The position numbers and the translations under genes are program-made. DNA of 64,000 bases, taken from Dryomyza anilis (taxonomy: Eukaryota > Arthropoda > Insecta > Diptera > Dryomyzidae). Shown piece by piece: positions 60,107 through 64,000 of the stretch. The stretch is from contig OX638130.1 of NCBI GenBank assembly GCA_951804985.1, positions 82,082,583 to 82,146,582 of the forward strand, given 5' to 3'. The notes beneath the pieces were generated by a model. That model made no database searches. It was not told where the DNA came from and saw only the letters and a program-made list of their open reading frames with translations. How positions within the stretch are numbered: the stretch's first letter is position 1; each line of letters opens with the position of its first letter.

Positions 60107-61541
60107 ATATCGACGCATCTTACGAACACCCACTCGTTTTAATTTGCTTACGAAAAACGGCACATTAAAAAAATGTTTCTTTAAAACAAGCATAAGTTTA
60201 TTTTATCCACGAAAAGAAGCATTAAATTAGTTTAGCCGCGAAAAAAATCTCATTCTCATTTTCTCCACGAACAGAAGCAAATCTTTATCTTACCCACGAA
60301 TAGGAACACATTTATATATAATCTTCGAACAGAAGCACATTCTTAATTTCGCCACGAATAAAAGCATATATGTATTATCGATACAGATATCTCAATATAC
60401 ATTTTTGTGAGTAGGAAGTCACAAAATGATGATGATGGATTTTGATGTTGATGATGGAGTGTATTATGACGAATTTGTTGATTTATCAATGAAGACATGG
60501 TATTCCAGGTACGTAATTGGACATTTATGGATGATACTGTTCCAATTAGCATCCCGGTGCATCATTAGCACATTTATGGATGAAACTGCTTCCATCCAGG
60601 TGAGTCAATGGAACTTTTTTGTATGAAACTTTTCCAATGGGTGTAAATTCACATGCAGGTGCGTCATTGGAACTTTTTTTTTGATAAATCTGTTCCAATG
60701 GACATAGACGTGCATGCGGATGCGTCATTGGAACTTTTTGTTGGATGGAACTGTCTAATGGGTATATATGCGGATCCACATGCTTCTTGAATGATTTTTT
60801 CCAAAAAAAAAAAATCGAATAACGCAAGTGGATTCTGACCAAACTCCAATTAAACCAATTTGTCCAAAAAAGTGTCTAGTGATGCAAGTGGATTCTGGCC
60901 AAATACCAATGGAACAAAAATTTCCAAAAAAATATTCCAATAACGCAAGTGGGTTTTAGCCAAATCCCAATAGAACTAATGTCTCCAAAAAAATGTCCAA
61001 TGACGCAAGTGGGTTCTCGACAAATACCAACTAAACCAATTTGTCCAAAAAAGTGTCCTATGACGCAAGTGGATTCTAAACAATACCCAATTGAACCAAT
61101 TTGTCCAAAAAAATGTTCTATGACGCAAGGACCTGGCCATCCTAATGGAACCAATTTTTCCAAAACAATGTTCAATGTCGCAAGTAGGTTTTGGCCAAAT
61201 CACAATGGAACAAAATTTTCCAAAAAAAAATGTCTAATGACGCCCAATTTCACAAAAAAAAAAATGTCCCATGATGCAATTGGGTTCTGGCCAAACATTG
61301 TAACCAATTTAACTCAAAAATATACTCAATAACGCAAGTGGGTCCTGACCAAATCCCAATAGAACCAATTTGTTGTGCTTCGTTTCGTTGTTAAAAATGT
61401 TTATGTTCATTTATGGATAGAAAAAAATATGATTGTTTTCGTGGGGAAACTGAACCTATGCTTCTTTTCGTAGATACGAATAACGTGCTGTTTTTCGTAA
61501 GTAAATTGAAACGTGTAGGTTTTCGTAAGAGGTGACGATAT
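60107..61541. mobile_element. Foldback (FB/Galileo-like) element with opposed tandem arrays
   Basis: A ~1435-bp palindromic element. The outer arms start ATATCGACGCATCTTACGAA (left) and, reverse-complemented, ATATCGTCACCTCTTACGAA (right), and share CAATTTACTTACGAAAAAC-like sequence. The left arm continues as degenerate ~38-bp units with CCACGAACAGAAGCA (60200-60370). Further in, TGCGTCATTGGAACTTTTT units (~62 bp) at 60545-60760 face about eight 60-bp units with CCAATGACGCAAGTGGGTT at 60820-61350. The two inner arrays are related but in opposite orientation. Long inverted repeats built of tandem repeats are typical of foldback transposons. The apparent 127-residue frame at 60949-61332 is a by-product of the 60-bp period. 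Confidence 0.75.
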
Positions 61542-61783
61542 ATAATACAATTTATTATTTTCCGATGGTTAAACATTAAAATGAATTTTATTATTTATCA
61601 CTTTATAATTTGGTTGCCATTTTTTTTTAAAACTTCTAAATTTTGCTTCACTATGAGACACCGCCATTTAAAAATGAGACAATTGATTAAGTTGATCACA
61701 TTTAGCTACAATAATTACGAAATTACAAATAATAAACCACAGCCTTGTGTTTTTGTAGCATCATCATTACAATTGTTACCATA

Positions 61784-63092
61784 TGGGCATTTCCTGGGGT
61801 TGCGGACAGATCATTCGTACGCTTAAAACTTTAATATCGCGAAGGAAAATTAATGAATTTACTTAATTTTTTTGTGCAAATAGTATTTAAATAGTTGTCG
61901 TTTCGGACGGAACAAAAACGGAAGTTCATATGGAAATTCTAAAAAGTCAGCAAATTTTGCATACTAACTATTTTTTAGAATTAATTTAGAAATTGAAATC
62001 ATGTGGTTTAGTTGTATATTTACACATTGTTTCCAAAGTTTATAGTTTTTTCGTAATAAAACACAGAAAAACTCCGGACGGTACAATTTCGTACAGAAAT
62101 TATCCCAACGATTATTTTTCTAAAAATCCTTTGGCGTGCAATATTTTTTTTAACTATTTCGAAACATTTCACAGACAATTTGCTTTATTTTTATATATTC
62201 ATACTTTCTTCCTAAAATTTATAGTTATTTTGTAATAAATCACAAAATAATTCCTGACGTTATGTATGAAAATTCGCACTACTATTTTTTGTTAAAAATA
62301 TTTTTATATTTGACAATATTACTAACCATTATTTCGAAATCAAAACTGAAGTATAATCCGAATTTTCAGATGTTTTTTAAGATTTTTATTTCCTTGTTTG
62401 GGCGAAAAACTTTTTTTTATACCGGACATGACAGATTTCAATTAGTTGTCAAAAATTGTCTAGAATTACTAGGAAATCGATGTTTACATTTTTGAAAATG
62501 CCGAATAAATTTTGCTTTAGAAACAAAGGATTCAACTCTTTAAAAATATTAGTTAGTTAAATGTGATAATAAGGGTGTGTGCGAATTCGACTAAATTGCT
62601 GACTAAACTAAATTAGGTCGGTAATGCAGTGTTCGACTTTTCAATTTAGCAAATTTTCGAGCAGACTAAATGGACCTAAATTGGAAGACATCAAACAGAC
62701 ATATGATAATCGATTTATTAGAGACTTTAACAATTACCGGTTACCGAATGGCGGTTGAATAAAAACTTCTAAAATTTAGTTTAGTCAGCAATTTAGTCGA
62801 ATTCGCACACACCCTAAATGTATCTGTTTGGTTACGTACGTGACAATATGGCACCTTTATACAAAAGTCAAAAATTGTCCCTTATTTTAATTTCAATGCT
62901 TATTTGTAAGCTTTAGAAATATTATTTAAGGTTGTCTGAAAAACAATAAATAATATTTTGTATCTGTATTTCTTTCAAAGTATTTAATTTGGTTACTCAA
63001 AGTACATGAAAGATTCCAAATTCATCGTTATTTCTAAGATTTAAGCATTTTTAATTTTTCGGTCGTTGTTGACATTTTTCTGGAAATGCCCA
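61784..63092 (+). mobile_element. TGGGCATTTCC-ended element, copy 2, carrying a MITE
   Basis: The left end is TA then TGGGCATTTCCTGGGGT; the right end is TCTGGAAATGCCCA then TA, within CCATATGG on both sides. It matches the inverted copy at 37791-39290 along its length. Two internal units of about 200 bp share TTTATAGTTWTTTYGTAATA and CCGGACG. Non-coding. A Harbinger-like MITE interrupts it at 62573-62814; without that the element is about 1.06 kb. Confidence 0.82.
62573..62814. mobile_element. PIF/Harbinger-like MITE with 42-bp perfect terminal repeats
   Basis: A 242-bp element starting GGGTGTGTGCGAATTCGACT; the right end is the exact complement over 42 bp, ending GAATTCGCACACACCC. TAA flanks both sides as a 3-bp target duplication. 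A 3-bp TAA/TWA duplication with G-rich tips is the PIF/Harbinger pattern. The interior (about 158 bp) is non-coding. Perfect arms suggest a recent insertion. Confidence 0.88.
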
Positions 63093-63169
63093 TATGGTCA
63101 CACTATGATGTCACTTTGAAACAATATTTGTATTCAGCTTTTTGAACTACCTAGTAATATCTTATGGCG

Positions 63170-63480
63170 TTTTTGTCCGGTAAATAATATTAGTACTCAT
63201 GGCCCACAAACAATGACGTTGACAAAGACAATTGATGGGCTCCATTGTCAGCTGACACTGAAAACCAACCAAGAGTCAATGCCGAATTTACAGTCAACAC
63301 GAGTGCCGAAAGTGCCGTCTGAAATCCATTGACGGAACGCAGAGCCGTAGGGAACGTGTTCGAATTCCAATACGCAATACAGCGATTGTCGTCTGACGTG
63401 TCGTCTGTGGCTGCTGTCAAAGCAAATTGACAGGCAGTACATCGAACTGATGCGACGATATTACGAAAACATCAATTACG
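63170..63480. other. Low-copy sequence, no gene recognised
   Basis: GC-richer sequence with repeated TTGACA/TGTCGTCTG words. Minus-strand frames of 64 and 76 codons overlap and show no domains. Confidence 0.3.
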
Positions 63481-63698
63481 AAGTAGTTTACGTGGAGACA
63501 TTATTTATACAATTTGCAAAAATAATTAAATTGTAAAATTTTTAAATCAAAAAGTTTAAAGGAAAAGCAGTCATTTTGAAATGGAAATAGAGTTGAATTG
63601 AATATTTATTGAATATTGTTTCAAATTGATTTAAAATTAAAATACAATATATTTACTACTTCTGGAAATATATGTATTATTGACTAAAAATACTATTA

Positions 63699-64000
63699 CA
63701 CTCAAAATAAAATCCGCTTAAAATACAAGAAATCGTTCGTGTATTTTTCATTAATAAATTCATTAATAAAAATATAAAATATTTTGCACTGATTTGATAC
63801 TTTTGACTCAAACAGAACACATTTTAAAACTGTTCGTATTTTATAACTTAAATGCAGTTATTTAACTCAGGGGAATTATGTTTTTACTAATTATTCATAA
63901 AAAAAAACAATTGTTTCGTAAAATTCTACATATAGCCTCACTATTTACGAAAGTTTAGTAATTTATTGGTAAAATGTAAAGCTCATTCGTAAAATAAGCT
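63699..64000. mobile_element. TA-flanked inverted-repeat element, CACTCAAA ends, copy 2 (cut by window end)
   Basis: TA precedes CACTCAAAATAAAATCCGCT. ACAAGAAATCGTTCGTGTAT, CAGAACACATTTTAAAACTG and TTACTAATTATTC match the copy at 4016-4738 in order, with an internal deletion of about 300 bp. The right end lies beyond the window. Confidence 0.7.

Noticed and set aside
60949..61332. 127-residue repetitive peptide
   Set aside because: Artefact of the 60-bp tandem array, which is also a multiple of three; the opposite strand shows the same effect.
60820..61350. Spaced repeats resembling a CRISPR array
   Set aside because: The whole 60-bp unit repeats, with no unique spacers, and the context is a eukaryotic transposon.

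Overview
The window looks like non-genic DNA from a large, repeat-rich fly genome, probably a higher (brachyceran) fly. The reasons are strong AT richness, poly-A and poly-T runs, remnants of mariner, CsRn1-type Ty3/gypsy and I/LOA-like LINE elements, a tRNA-derived SINE, and many inverted-repeat elements of dipteran style. I see no bacterial or viral gene organisation and no convincing host protein-coding exon. The species assignment is inference. The repeat relations below were found by eye and not by alignment software.

Layout. Two kinds of DNA alternate. (1) Low-copy islands of higher sequence complexity lie at about 2.1-3.4, 6-7.2, 9.5-10.2, 13-13.9, 17.6-18.9, 24.9-26.2, 31.4-32.4, 34.8-36.5, 41.3-42.4, 52.5-53.4, 57.6-58.6 and 63.2-63.5 kb. 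They are rich in GACAGACA/CTGTCTGT-like and CAACAG/CTG runs, lack long open frames, and could be intronic or intergenic regulatory DNA. (2) Between them are transposon layers and AT-rich filler in which I recognise nothing.

Transposon content. There are six copies of one ~300-bp tRNA-derived SINE (15.1, 24.5, 26.4, 38.0, 40.7 and 45.7 kb), several with target-site duplications. A 5'-truncated LINE (37.2-40.5 kb) is split by a TA-flanked inverted-repeat element, which itself carries a SINE. Two unrelated mariner-type transposase pseudogenes lie at 11.7-12.7 and 23.2-24.5 kb. The second is interrupted by another inverted-repeat element and has a SINE in its terminal repeat. One intact gag frame of a CsRn1-like LTR retrotransposon (48.7-49.5 kb) has lost pol. 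A hAT-like element with an 8-bp target duplication lies at 58.8-60.0 kb, and a PIF/Harbinger-like MITE with 42-bp perfect ends at 62.6 kb. Several long inverted-repeat (foldback-like) elements are present, the clearest at 43.7, 50.0 and 60.1 kb.

The genes do not form a pathway. The only uninterrupted coding sequence I can defend is the gag. The main interest is the nesting order, which gives a relative insertion history, and several non-autonomous families that I do not recognise by name.
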